DNA of 64,000 nt. Origin: Amphritea atlantica (GTDB lineage Bacteria; Pseudomonadota; Gammaproteobacteria; Pseudomonadales; Balneatricaceae). This document shows positions 19,285-28,459 of this stretch, in pieces; within the stretch, counting starts at the first letter, position 1, and each line of letters starts with the position of its first letter. Made by a program: the position numbers and the translations under genes. The stretch covers positions 137,275 to 201,274 of the forward strand of contig NZ_FOGB01000008.1 of the NCBI RefSeq assembly GCF_900111095.1, given 5' to 3'. Under the pieces are notes generated by a model. The model did no database searches. It was not told the DNA's origin and worked only from the letters and a program-made list of their open reading frames with translations.

Positions 19285-20367
19285 ATGCGAATAAATAAAA
19301 AGATTCTCTCGCTGTGCCTGCTGACCGCTTCATGTTCAGTCAGTGCTGCTCAGGTTAATGTTTATAACTGGTTTGGTTATATACCGGAAGATTCTCTGCA
19401 GGTTTTCAGAGATACGTCGAAAACTGAACTGAATTATGATGTTTATGAAAGTAATGAAATACTTGAAACTAAACTGCTATCTGGCGGTTCCCGCTATGAC
19501 CTTGTGGTGCCTTCGGCGAACTTTATGGAACGTCAGATAAAAACCGGTATTTATCAGAAAATTGATCGATCAAAAATACCCAACTATAACAAGCTTGATC
19601 CGGTTATTTTAAAGAAGGTTGAAGCCTACGATCCTGGTAATCAATACAGCGTTCCCTACGCCTGGGGAAGTGTTGGTGTGGGTTACAACGTGAAAATGAT
19701 TAAGGAGCGTTTAGGCGAAATACCAGAGAATACCTTTGATATGGTATTCGACCCTGAAGTGTCAGGCAAACTGAAAGATTGTGGCATCGCAGTGATCGAT
19801 TCGCCGGCTGAAGCGATGGCAATGGCGTTGCATTATCTGGGGCTGGATCCTAACTCTGAAGACAAAGGTGACCTGAAAAAAGCGGAGGCGATGGTCAGGG
19901 CTGTCAGAGGCAATTATAAATATTTCCATAATGGCTCATACCGCGATGATCTGGCCAATGGTGATATCTGTGTGGCACTGGGTTACAACGGCATCATTCT
20001 GGCGGGTAATGCAATCGCTAAGTCGATCGATCCTGATCGTGAGATCGCTTACTCGATCCCTAATATTGGCTCACTGATCTGGTTTGATGTGATGGCGATT
20101 CCGGCTGATGCACCTAATTCTGATGGGGCCCATGAGTTCATCAACTTTATCCTGGAGCCCAAGATCGGTTCATCTATCTCTAATATGGTGAAGTATGCAG
20201 TGCCAAACCTCGGTGCGAATGAGTATGTCGAACCGGAGATATTTAACGATCCGGGTATCTACCCATCAGATGAGGTGAAAGAAACATTGTTTGCCTTGCA
20301 AGCACATACTCAGAAGTTTGATCGTATCCTCAACCGGGCCTGGACCAATATCAAGACTAACCGGTAA
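19285..20367 (+). CDS. Polyamine-type ABC transporter substrate-binding protein (PotD/PotF-like)
   Basis: A 360-residue periplasmic binding protein with a signal peptide ending near SVSA|AQVNVYNWFGYIP, the family signature start. Characteristic positions include VYESNEILETKLLSGGSRYDLVVPS and VPYAWGSVGVGYN. It ends with a strong terminator and no permease or ATPase genes follow, so it is an orphan or pairs with subunits elsewhere. It could serve putrescine, spermidine or a related amine. The preceding porin gene is on the same strand. AGAGGA precedes the ATG. Confidence 0.85.
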   Translation: MRINKKILSLCLLTASCSVSAAQVNVYNWFGYIPEDSLQVFRDTSKTELNYDVYESNEILETKLLSGGSRYDLVVPSANFMERQIKTGIYQKIDRSKIPNYNKLDPVILKKVEAYDPGNQYSVPYAWGSVGVGYNVKMIKERLGEIPENTFDMVFDPEVSGKLKDCGIAVIDSPAEAMAMALHYLGLDPNSEDKGDLKKAEAMVRAVRGNYKYFHNGSYRDDLANGDICVALGYNGIILAGNAIAKSIDPDREIAYSIPNIGSLIWFDVMAIPADAPNSDGAHEFINFILEPKIGSSISNMVKYAVPNLGANEYVEPEIFNDPGIYPSDEVKETLFALQAHTQKFDRILNRAWTNIKTNR

Positions 20368-20451
20368 TTAAAACGGCCCTTGTAATACCTCTGGTGTTCG
20401 AGGGCCTGATCTTCTCCTTTTTTGTTATTAAGTTTTATTGCGGCAACATTT

Positions 20452-20479
20452 GCCAGTGACTTGTTCACTGGCTTTTTTT
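20452..20479 (+). terminator. Intrinsic terminator after the polyamine-type binding protein
   Basis: Perfect 8-bp stem GCCAGTGA/TCACTGGC (20452-20459, 20465-20472) with 5-base loop and seven T. A weaker hairpin (GGCCCT 20375-20380 with AGGGCC 20401-20406) precedes it. Confidence 0.85.
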
Positions 20480-20519
20480 ATTTCTGATTACCTTTTTGAT
20501 CCGTGATTTGCCGCAGCGG

Positions 20520-22118
20520 TTAATCAACAGAAACAGGCCCGGGCATCAGCGGCAGGTCGATGTGAAAGTGTGCGCCCTTATCACTCGGCAGAGATTCTAT
20601 ATGTCCCTGCAGTAGCTGACTCACCAGGTTATATACGATATGCATACCCAGACCGCTGCAGCCCTGGTTTCGCCTGGTGGTCATAAAGGGTTCAAACAGT
20701 TTGGTGTGCCAGCCATCGGTTATGCCCACCCCGTTGTCCCGGTAGTCGATAGCGATCCGTTTACCATCGGACTTGACCTCAATCGCTATTTTGCCGCCGG
20801 ACTGATTGTCAAAGCCATGCAGTAATGAGTTGAGTATCAGGTTGGTAAAAATCTGATAAAAACCGCCCGGGTAACTGTTTAACATCAGTTGATCAGGCCC
20901 CAGCACTGTTATTTCCGGATTGCACTGTTTCAGCTTAGGTTTCAGTGAGCGCTGTATCTCGTCAAGGTACTGGATCAGGTCGAACGCTCGGCGCTGCTCA
21001 CTCGCCTGATCAACGGAGACCTGCTTAAAAGCACTGATCAACTGGGCCGCCCGCTCAAGGTTTTCACAGATCAACTGGCTGGTTTCAACCGCCGTGCCGG
21101 CCAGCGAATTATCCGGGTGCTGCTGTTGGTACAGGTTAGCCTGATCCGCGAGAAAAGAGGCGGCGGTATAGCCGATGCCAATCGGCGTATTAATCTCATG
21201 GGCGACGCCGGCAACTAAGCTCCCCAATGCCGCCAGTTTTTTCGATTCAACCAGCTGTTGCTGGGTTTCCTGCAGTTTGAGCAGCGTGGCACGCAGTTCT
21301 TCGTTGCTCTGTTCCAGCGCCTGGGTCCGTTCAGATACCCGCTGTTCCAACTCGGCGTTTAAACGTGCCAGTGAACGCTCGGCATCTTCCCGTTTACCCA
21401 TATCGATCAGCATCGATTGACGCATGTGGTTCATCGAGTTGACCACCTGACTGAGCTCATCCTCTTTTGCCTGGGGCTTTCGCTTCAGAATCAGGGGGTT
21501 GTCCAACTGGTCGAGCCTGAGCCGTCGGGCATAGTCCGCCATGGTGCTGAGGTGGCGGGTTACCAACTGATTGAACAGGGTGAGGATAAAGATCGATACG
21601 AGGAAAGTTTTGATCCCCTGAGAGGCGAGAATCAGCAGCACTTTATCCGCCAGACGCCGATAGACCTCATCCAGACTGACGATCAGGGTCAACTGGCCGA
21701 CATTAACCGGGGCATTGGTTTTATCGCTGTATTCCAATGGGAAGTGACGTTCAACTGTGGCGCCCTGTCTGGGCTTATTGCCTGCGCTGTAGTGATTGCC
21801 AAACTGAGAGGTTACTTCCAGATAGCGAATATCCGGAAGCTGAAGTAAACCATCCAGCTGCACCTGAATCTGTGTCGGGCTAATCTCCCATAAGCTGTTG
21901 GCAAGACTGTTCAGCGAGCTGGCTTCTATCTGTTGCAAACGCTCATCGATAGCGGATCGTTCATAGCGGTAATCGAGCCAGAGCTGAGTACCGGTGGCGA
22001 TCAGGGTGATGATCGAACTATAGAGCAGTATGGAGGTGAGTAGCCTGATGCCGATGGGCTTCTGGCTATAAAGATCTTTAAACCTCTGGATCAGATTCAT
22101 TCTATTCAATTGATTCAC
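20520..22118 (-). CDS. Sensor histidine kinase coupled to a TRAP-type binding protein
   Basis: A 532-residue membrane kinase. TM1 is at about residues 24-48, followed by a periplasmic sensor of about 110 residues and TM2 at about 160-182. A HAMP-like/linker and coiled coil (RLNAELEQRVSERTQALEQ, 252-270) precede HisKA with phosphoacceptor His307 (LVAGVAHEINTPIG), then an ATPase domain with NLILNSLLHGF and DNGVGI. Its start overlaps the stop of the binding-protein gene as ATGA, so the two are co-translated and the binding protein probably presents ligand to the kinase. No response regulator is in this two-gene unit; the nearest is the DctD-like activator at 25347. It may be functionally linked to the divergent TRAP locus. 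Confidence 0.85.
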   Translation of the reverse strand: MNQLNRMNLIQRFKDLYSQKPIGIRLLTSILLYSSIITLIATGTQLWLDYRYERSAIDERLQQIEASSLNSLANSLWEISPTQIQVQLDGLLQLPDIRYLEVTSQFGNHYSAGNKPRQGATVERHFPLEYSDKTNAPVNVGQLTLIVSLDEVYRRLADKVLLILASQGIKTFLVSIFILTLFNQLVTRHLSTMADYARRLRLDQLDNPLILKRKPQAKEDELSQVVNSMNHMRQSMLIDMGKREDAERSLARLNAELEQRVSERTQALEQSNEELRATLLKLQETQQQLVESKKLAALGSLVAGVAHEINTPIGIGYTAASFLADQANLYQQQHPDNSLAGTAVETSQLICENLERAAQLISAFKQVSVDQASEQRRAFDLIQYLDEIQRSLKPKLKQCNPEITVLGPDQLMLNSYPGGFYQIFTNLILNSLLHGFDNQSGGKIAIEVKSDGKRIAIDYRDNGVGITDGWHTKLFEPFMTTRRNQGCSGLGMHIVYNLVSQLLQGHIESLPSDKGAHFHIDLPLMPGPVSVD

Positions 22119-23179
22119 TGAGATCGGGCCTCAGCTCTTAAACCAAGGATCTTGCCGACGCTACGATTCCAGTTTGCAGCACATTCAGGGCCGCATCGTT
22201 CTGTCCATCTCGGTAAAATCACATCTTTTGCAATCTGGTCACGAATCGCCAGATCTTTCTCAGAGGGCTCTACCAGCACCATATTGCCGATTTCGCCAAT
22301 AGGACAGGGGCCTGAACTCAGGCATGCCAGGGCTTTATCGTCTTCTTTGGCTGTTTCCTGCCACATCTGTTCGGTCAGAATGGCGATCTCTTTTTCAAGC
22401 AGCTGTTTCTGTGCCTCACTCAGGCGGTTCCATTTATCTATATTCATCGCGCCAAATGCCAGCCCCCAGCCGACCCGAAGCGTAAACCCATAAGGCATCT
22501 CTTTGTATAATTCAGCGTTATAGGCAGACATGGTTCCGGTAATGATACAGTCCAGCGTATTCTGAGAGAGTGCGTCAGGCACATCCTGATAGGGCATGTT
22601 GACTGGAATAGCCCCTGCGCCTTCAACAAAATCAGCAAGTGTCCTCAGAAACACCCGGATACGGCGTCCCTGCAACTCTTCAATGGTATTGACGGGTTGT
22701 TTGCACCAGATCATCTGACTGGGGAAGGGATAGAGGATCATCAGTCTGGCATTATATTTCTCGGCGAAAGCGCGCTCCAGGGTTGGAAAGTAGGCATCAG
22801 CAACGCGTCTTTGTACAGCGATATTCTGTACCAGCGATGAAAGATCAGCGCCTTCGAAAATTTCGCTTTCCTCCTCCATCGCATAGCCGGGTAAACCAAA
22901 GGCAAAATCAAATACGCCATTCTTCAGCAGGCGCATAATTTCAAAACCCCTGAGGCCCAGTTCGTCCTGTGGTTTAATCTCACCGACAATCTCTCCGCCG
23001 GAGACATCGGCGATATGCTGGTTCCAGAAAGGGCCTTCATGTTTTGGATAGTTGTGAAAATATCCCCAGGTGCCGACAGCCTTGATAATAATCGTATCGT
23101 TGGCAACGGCCAGGCTGCTAATGGTTGTGGTGAGCAGACCAAGTAACAGGGCGATCATGCAATTTTTATTGGTTTTCAT
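22115..23179 (-). CDS. TRAP (DctP-family) solute-binding protein acting with a histidine kinase
   Basis: A 354-residue periplasmic protein with a signal peptide cleaved near AVA|NDTIIIKA. The DctP fold is visible in LQGRRIRVFLRTLADFVEGAGAIPVNMPYQDVPDALSQNTLDCIITG, with the ligand arginine region at RRIRVFLR. It is diverged from the other TRAP proteins in the window and has extra cysteines (WCKQP; ACLSSGPCPIG; ERCGPECAANW) that may form disulphides. Translational overlap with the kinase gene and absence of membrane subunits argue that it is a sensor co-receptor rather than a transport component (inference). Confidence 0.8.
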   Translation of the reverse strand: MKTNKNCMIALLLGLLTTTISSLAVANDTIIIKAVGTWGYFHNYPKHEGPFWNQHIADVSGGEIVGEIKPQDELGLRGFEIMRLLKNGVFDFAFGLPGYAMEEESEIFEGADLSSLVQNIAVQRRVADAYFPTLERAFAEKYNARLMILYPFPSQMIWCKQPVNTIEELQGRRIRVFLRTLADFVEGAGAIPVNMPYQDVPDALSQNTLDCIITGTMSAYNAELYKEMPYGFTLRVGWGLAFGAMNIDKWNRLSEAQKQLLEKEIAILTEQMWQETAKEDDKALACLSSGPCPIGEIGNMVLVEPSEKDLAIRDQIAKDVILPRWTERCGPECAANWNRSVGKILGLRAEARSQ

Positions 23180-23406
23180 AAATACCAGCGTTTTGATTCT
23201 CTGGTTAAATTATCAATGAGTTACCGAGAGTAGCCTATTATTATAGCGGTTGACTATAACCTACGGCTTAACATGGGTGACAGTCGGCAGGTGATCGCTC
23301 GGCAGTCACAGTAGCAGAAGACCAATTGAGTATACTAACGGGGTGATTGTTAATTATCCGCTGAAGTCGCTATCATTCTGAATCGGTTTATCATGGCGTC
23401 CTTTTT

Positions 23407-25350
23407 ATGAAAAATGGTTATAAGTTAGGGATTCGTGGACGTTTTTTTATTGCGTTTGGTGTGCTGAGTGCATTAACGCTGGTCGCTACTATGATTAGCT
23501 GGATCTCCTATAACCGATTGGGCGATGAACTCAATAGCCTTATCAAAGGTAATATCCAGACCCTTAGCCTGATCTCTGAATTAAAAGAGGAGGGCACGAA
23601 GATAACTTTGCTGGCGCCTACCCTGTTAGCGGCAAAGGATGAGAACAGTCGTGAACAGATATGGACTGAACTCACCAGTGGCATCGGGGGGATGAGAGGG
23701 CTGTTGCCGAAAATTACGGCGATCACTACGGATCTTCAGGGGCAGCATCAATCCCTGGAACAGATTAAATCATTAGAGCTGACTCTGGCTGAACTTGATC
23801 GTTATGTGCGTCAGAATTTTGAGGTTCAGCGACTTAAAGTATCTGAAAATCAACGATTAAGGTGGGCCGGAGCCAACTTCTTAGCTGAGATAAAATCGGT
23901 AACAGAGAGGGCGCAGCTCTATCTTTTTAGCCGGATCAATGAGGATTACCCCGACGCCTGGGCGGTCCAAAATTACTCAGGAAATGATTCGGTCAGTGAG
24001 ATCAATGCTGACCTGCAGCGGCTCTACCGGATCGAAGCGGATGTCAATTTGCTGACAAATCTGGTGGACCGCGCAGGGCATCTGCCCGACCTTAACTCTC
24101 TGATCGCCACACAACTCCATTCGGAGGATATTATTCAGCGAATCTTTCAGGATCTGCAGAAAGTAAACCCCTTATATGGTTTAGAGAGGCTTGAGAAGAG
24201 CGTCGGGAATATCGTGTCGCTGACCCGGGGGGAGGGGAATATCTTTTCCATTCGCAGCGAGGAGCGTCAGATTATATATAACGGCGAGGTGCTGCTGAGT
24301 CAGATACGTGAAGAGCTGAATCGTTTAAATGAGCTTATTGCGGTTCAGACGACTCAGACTGAAAACGCCGCGCAAAGCTCCGCTGATAATATTCGCGAGA
24401 CTATTAAAAAGGGCCGGGTCTGGATGTTGCTGATGGTGGTGGTGAGTTTGCTGTTTACCATTCTCACGGTCTGGCTCTATGTTGGCCGGAATATGGTGGC
24501 AAGGATTACCAGTCTGGATGCCAGCATGCGCTCCATCGCCAATGGCAACCTTGATCAGCAGGTGGAAGTTAAAGGCAGTGACGAGATCGGGACGATGGCG
24601 CGGTCGCTGGTGAGCTTTCGGGATCAGTTGGCAACGCTGCAGGAGGAGTTGGTACAGGCCGGTAAACTGGCCGCTCTGGGACAGTTGTCAGCAGGTATCG
24701 CCCACGAGATTAATCAACCCCTGTCGGCCATTGGCCATTATTCGCATAACGGTATCCGTTTCCTCAAGCTGGGCAAGCTGGAAGAGGTGGAGAAGAATCT
24801 CAATCAGATCTCCAATCTGAAGAAACGAGCCGCCATTATTATTACCCGTCTGAAATCGTTAGCCCGGCCGCAAAAAGACAATCTGGTGGCTGTGGAACTG
24901 AAACAGGCGGTGGATAATGTCTTACTGATGCTTGAGGGCGATGAGGTCAGAAAACTGACCGATATACAGGTGACGTTTGAATCCCAACACAATCAGGTCA
25001 ATGCGGATCCGGTTCAACTGGAACAGGTGATCCTTAATCTTGTCACCAATGCTCTGGATGCCATTAAGGAACAGCCGGATAAACAGATCAGGATAGCGTG
25101 TCAGCGTAATAAAGACTGGCTGGCGATCTATGTGAGGGATAACGGGCCGGGCATCAGCAGTGAGTTGCGTGAACAGATCTTCGAACCCTTCTTTACCACC
25201 AAGCGGCGGGGCCAGAGCCTCGGATTGGGCTTATCGATCTCGTATAACATTATCAATAGTTTTGGAGGCAAATTAAGCGTGGATCTTGAGGCAAAAAAAG
25301 GCGCGTCATTTTGTATTCAGTTACCAGAATTTCGGGGAAGTAAATCATGA
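23407..25350 (+). CDS. Sensor histidine kinase with TorS-like periplasmic domain, DctB-like kinase core
   Basis: A 647-residue membrane kinase. TM1 is at about 10-33, then a roughly 300-residue helical periplasmic domain whose start (LNSLIKGNIQTLSLISELKEEGTKITLLAPTLLAA) resembles TorS-type sensors. TM2 at 337-360 is followed by HAMP to about 410 and HisKA with His433 (LSAGIAHEINQPLSAIGHYSHNG, as in DctB). The ATPase domain has NLVTNALDAI, DNGPGI and GLGLSISYNII. The gene overlaps the sigma-54 regulator by ATGA. It is divergent from the binding-protein/kinase pair across 227 bp. It likely senses the TRAP substrate or a binding-protein/ligand complex and phosphorylates the next gene's product. 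Confidence 0.9.
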   Translation: MKNGYKLGIRGRFFIAFGVLSALTLVATMISWISYNRLGDELNSLIKGNIQTLSLISELKEEGTKITLLAPTLLAAKDENSREQIWTELTSGIGGMRGLLPKITAITTDLQGQHQSLEQIKSLELTLAELDRYVRQNFEVQRLKVSENQRLRWAGANFLAEIKSVTERAQLYLFSRINEDYPDAWAVQNYSGNDSVSEINADLQRLYRIEADVNLLTNLVDRAGHLPDLNSLIATQLHSEDIIQRIFQDLQKVNPLYGLERLEKSVGNIVSLTRGEGNIFSIRSEERQIIYNGEVLLSQIREELNRLNELIAVQTTQTENAAQSSADNIRETIKKGRVWMLLMVVVSLLFTILTVWLYVGRNMVARITSLDASMRSIANGNLDQQVEVKGSDEIGTMARSLVSFRDQLATLQEELVQAGKLAALGQLSAGIAHEINQPLSAIGHYSHNGIRFLKLGKLEEVEKNLNQISNLKKRAAIIITRLKSLARPQKDNLVAVELKQAVDNVLLMLEGDEVRKLTDIQVTFESQHNQVNADPVQLEQVILNLVTNALDAIKEQPDKQIRIACQRNKDWLAIYVRDNGPGISSELREQIFEPFFTTKRRGQSLGLGLSISYNIINSFGGKLSVDLEAKKGASFCIQLPEFRGSKS

Positions 25351-26702
25351 GTTCATCGACCTGTAATGGCCAGGTAATCGTTATCGATGATGAAGAGATT
25401 GTGCGTGAATCAATGATTCAGACACTGCAGCTGGAAGGCTATGAGGCGGTAGGTTTTGAAAACCCCGTCACGGCGATTGCTGAGTGCTCTGTGGGCTGGC
25501 AGGGCGTGGTGATCTGTGATGTGCGGATGGATCGCATGGATGGACTTGAGGTGTTGCAGAAAATACTGGAGATCGATGCTGATATTCCAGTCATTATGTT
25601 CAGTGGCCATTCTGATATTGCTATCGCTGTTCAGGCTATACAGTTGGGTGCCTACGATTTTCTGGAAAAAAATGACGACCCCCAACACCACCTCAATACG
25701 GTTCAACGGGCCTGGAAAAAGCGTCAGTTGGTATTGGAAAATCGGAGTTTACGGCAGGCCGTTGAGGGACAACATGAGATCCATAACCGTCTGGTTGGAC
25801 AGACTTCAGGGATCGTGCGGCTCAGGGAAACCGTGTTGCAGTTGGCACAGATTGATGTTGACCTGATTATCAATGGCGCCACCGGTACCGGTAAGGAAGT
25901 TGTCGCCAGGTGTCTGCATGACTTCAGCCCCCGGGCCAAAAAACCGTTTGTTGCGCTTAACTGTGGCGCATTGACCGAATCATTGATTGAAAGCGAGTTG
26001 TTTGGTCATGAAACGGGTGCGTTTACCGGGGCCAACAGCAAGCGTATTGGTAAGATAGAGTATGCCAGTGGGGGCACGCTGTTTCTGGATGAGATAGAGA
26101 GTATGCCTGCCTCTTTGCAGGTGCGCTTGCTCAGGGTCTTGCAGGAGCGGGTGTTGCAGCGGCTGGGGGGCAATGCTGATATCAGTATCGATATCCGGGT
26201 ATTGGCGGCTTCCAAAGTGGATCTGCGCGAAGCGTCTGACGCAGGCACTTTCCGGGAAGACCTGTACTACCGGCTCAATGTTGCCAGTATTGATCTCCCC
26301 TGTCTGGATCAGCGCAAAGAGGATATTCCGGTTTTATTCAGCCACTTTGCCGATCTTGCAAGCCAGCGCTTTGGCCGTGAAAAACGCCCCGTACCTGAGA
26401 CGCTGTTGAGAGAGCTGTGTGCTCAATCCTGGCCGGGGAATGTACGCGAGCTGCGCAATATCGCGGAGCGTTGGGTGCTGGGGCTGCCTTTTGGCAACAG
26501 CGTTGATACCTCTCCTGAAGACAGTGATGAAACGCTTGACCAACTGGTGGCCAGCTATGAAAGGGGCGTCATTGTTGCTGCACTTAAGGCAAACCGGGGG
26601 CAGGCAGAGCTGACCGCTGAAAAACTGGGCATCCCACGTAAAAAGCTCTATTTGCGAATGAAGAAGTATGGCATTGAGCGCGGTGACTTTATCGGCGAGT
26701 GA
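25347..26702 (+). CDS. Sigma-54-dependent response regulator (DctD-like)
   Basis: A 451-residue NtrC-family activator. Its receiver domain has phosphoacceptor Asp58 (VVICDVRMD). The AAA+ domain has Walker A GATGTGKE at 177-184, the sigma-54 contact loop GAFTGA at 224-229, TLFLDEIE and RLNVASIDLPCLDQRKEDIPVL. A C-terminal Fis-type helix-turn-helix (AALKANRGQAELTAEKLGIPRKKLYLRMKKYGI) completes it. It overlaps the kinase gene and lies directly upstream of dctPQM, whose promoter has a -24/-12 element at 26825-26841, so the regulatory logic is unusually clear: kinase, activator, sigma-54 promoter, transporter. Confidence 0.93.
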   Translation: MSSSTCNGQVIVIDDEEIVRESMIQTLQLEGYEAVGFENPVTAIAECSVGWQGVVICDVRMDRMDGLEVLQKILEIDADIPVIMFSGHSDIAIAVQAIQLGAYDFLEKNDDPQHHLNTVQRAWKKRQLVLENRSLRQAVEGQHEIHNRLVGQTSGIVRLRETVLQLAQIDVDLIINGATGTGKEVVARCLHDFSPRAKKPFVALNCGALTESLIESELFGHETGAFTGANSKRIGKIEYASGGTLFLDEIESMPASLQVRLLRVLQERVLQRLGGNADISIDIRVLAASKVDLREASDAGTFREDLYYRLNVASIDLPCLDQRKEDIPVLFSHFADLASQRFGREKRPVPETLLRELCAQSWPGNVRELRNIAERWVLGLPFGNSVDTSPEDSDETLDQLVASYERGVIVAALKANRGQAELTAEKLGIPRKKLYLRMKKYGIERGDFIGE

Positions 26703-26824
26703 GTTAAAACTGACCCAGTGGTGGTGATGCTGCTGAGTCAGAATTAACCCGTGAACGAGTATCTATTAATAGTGGCTTTTTATTAAATTATTGAATTTTA
26801 AGTATTTATTTTATTCTCTGAGGG

Positions 26825-26841
26825 TTGGTACAGGGGTTGCA
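26825..26841 (+). promoter_or_regulatory. Sigma-54 (-24/-12) promoter of dctPQM
   Basis: TTGGTACAGGGGTTGCA has the invariant GG (26827-26828) and GC (26839-26840) separated by 10 bases, one base off the TTGGCAC-N5-TTGCA consensus. Transcription would start near 26852, about 50 bases before the dctP ATG. A CTGAC/GTCAG inverted pair at 26710-26741 could be an activator site or a weak terminator of the regulator gene. Confidence 0.85.
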
Positions 26842-26900
26842 AAAGATAATGGTACTTAATGCCGTTGCTATTGTAAGAAACCTATACCTGGAGAATAAGA

Positions 26901-27881
26901 ATGAAATTTTCGATAAAAAGCGCTGCAATCCTGCTTGCATCCGTTGTGACACTCGGCTCAGCCGGTATTGCATCGGCAGCGTCTCAGTGGCATATGCCAA
27001 CCCCTTATGGCGATGCGAATCTACCAACCCAGATTGCCTATAAGTTTGCCGAAGAGATCAAAAACAACACCGCCGGGGATCTGGATATAGTGGTTCACTC
27101 CGGTGCTTCACTGATTAAACATCCGGAAATTCCCCGGGCAGTCAAAACCGGCCAGGTGCAGCTGGGGGAAGTGTTTATCGGGATTATGGGCAACACGCAT
27201 CCGGTTTTTAAACACGATAACATTCCCTTCCTCGCAACCACCTATGACAGTGCGCAAAAGCTCTGGGAAGCGGCTAAACCCGAGCTAGAAAAGCAGCTTA
27301 ACAAAGAGGGGATGATGTTGCTCTATAGCGTGCCGTGGCCGGCGCAGAGCCTGTATACCAAGGCTCCGGTTAACAGCCTGGCAGATCTGCAAGGGCTGAA
27401 GATGCGGGCTTATAGTCCTTCTACTTCCCGTCTGGCGGATCTGATGAACACCTCCCCTACCACTGTGCAGGTGCCGGAGATTCCGCAAGCGTTCAGTACC
27501 GGCATTATCGATGCGATGATCACTTCGCCTTCCACCGGGGTGAATGGTCAGGCCTGGGATTATCTGACTAATTACACCGACGTGCGTGCCTGGATTCCCA
27601 AAAACATGGTGGTGGTCAATAAACGTTCGTTCAAACGTCTGGATAAGAAGACTCAACAGGTGATTCTGGATGCTGCAGCCAATGCTGAGGCAAGCGGCTG
27701 GGCAGGGGTTCGGGGACAAGCGGCGGAAGATACGATGACGCTGGCTGAACACGGTATCACCGTGTCTGAACCCTCTCCTGAACTGATGGCCGAGCTGAAT
27801 AAGATCGGTACCATCATGGTCGACGAGTGGAAAGCTGAAGCGCCTGAAGTTGAGACTATTCTGTCTACCTACTATCAGTAA
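26901..27881 (+). CDS. dctP: TRAP transporter solute-binding protein DctP
   Basis: A 326-residue periplasmic receptor with a signal peptide cleaved near ASA|ASQWHMPTPYGDANLPTQ. Core motifs are LQGLKMRAYSPSTSRLADLM (ligand arginine region) and TGIIDAMITSPSTGVNGQAW. GGAG lies upstream of the ATG. The protein opening differs from C4-dicarboxylate DctP, so the ligand is uncertain. It is the first gene of a complete TRAP set and stands under a sigma-54 promoter. A 14-bp hairpin follows its stop, which would favour higher levels of the receptor than of the membrane subunits. Confidence 0.9.
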   Translation: MKFSIKSAAILLASVVTLGSAGIASAASQWHMPTPYGDANLPTQIAYKFAEEIKNNTAGDLDIVVHSGASLIKHPEIPRAVKTGQVQLGEVFIGIMGNTHPVFKHDNIPFLATTYDSAQKLWEAAKPELEKQLNKEGMMLLYSVPWPAQSLYTKAPVNSLADLQGLKMRAYSPSTSRLADLMNTSPTTVQVPEIPQAFSTGIIDAMITSPSTGVNGQAWDYLTNYTDVRAWIPKNMVVVNKRSFKRLDKKTQQVILDAAANAEASGWAGVRGQAAEDTMTLAEHGITVSEPSPELMAELNKIGTIMVDEWKAEAPEVETILSTYYQ

Positions 27882-27891
27882 TCTTTAAGGT

Positions 27892-27924
27892 TGACAGGCC
27901 CTGCCATTCTGGCGGGGCCTGTCA
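27892..27924 (+). repeat. Stable intercistronic hairpin between dctP and dctQ
   Basis: A 14-bp stem (27892-27905 with 27911-27924, one T-G pair, otherwise perfect) and 5-base loop ATTCT, with no T tail. It is probably an mRNA-stabilising or attenuating structure. Confidence 0.8.
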
Positions 27925-27940
27925 GACACAGGAGATGAGT

Positions 27941-28459
27941 ATGCGTTCTCTACTCAATAAGCTTTATCTGGCATCCGGCTATCTTTCAGGACTCTGCATC
28001 GTGCTGATAACACTGATTATCACCGCGCAAATTGTTGGCAGGCTGCTGGGCTTTATTGTGCCGTCTGCTGAAGACTTTTCCGGCTATGCGCTTGCTGCTG
28101 CAACCTTTTTTGGCCTTGCTTATACCTTCCGTGAGGGAGGACATATCCGGGTGACGCTGGTGATCCAGAAATGGAGAGAGGGAGCCCGCTATATTCAGGA
28201 GTTGCTGGTACTGATTGTGGCTCTGTTGCTAGTGAGTTTTATGTCGTTCTACTCGATCCATATGGTGTGGGAATCCTATATTTTTGAAGAGGTCTCTTCA
28301 GGTTATGTGTCGGTGCCCATCTGGATGCCTCAGGTACCGGTTGCTATGGGCATTGTGATGCTGAATATCGCTATTCTGGATGATCTGATTATGCAGTTAA
28401 CAGGCAAAGTCCCCTCCTACAAAGTGCATGAAGGTGAGCTTCATCTGGAGGATGTGTGA
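27941..28459 (+). CDS. dctQ: TRAP transporter small permease DctQ
   Basis: A 172-residue integral membrane protein with four predicted membrane segments (about residues 10-35, 45-65, 85-110, 130-150), the size and layout of the TRAP small subunit. Conserved features include the PSAEDFSGYALAAATFFGLAYTFREGGHIRV block. The ATG at 27935 sits directly on the AGGAG ribosome site, so the ATG at 27941, six bases after it, is chosen. Its stop overlaps the dctM start (TGATG). Confidence 0.9.
   Translation: MRSLLNKLYLASGYLSGLCIVLITLIITAQIVGRLLGFIVPSAEDFSGYALAAATFFGLAYTFREGGHIRVTLVIQKWREGARYIQELLVLIVALLLVSFMSFYSIHMVWESYIFEEVSSGYVSVPIWMPQVPVAMGIVMLNIAILDDLIMQLTGKVPSYKVHEGELHLEDV

Noticed and set aside
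23220-23406. Sigma-54 promoter for the minus-strand binding-protein/kinase pair
   Set aside because: No GG-N10-GC element with acceptable flanks was found on the minus strand; only a GTGAC/GTCAC inverted pair is present.
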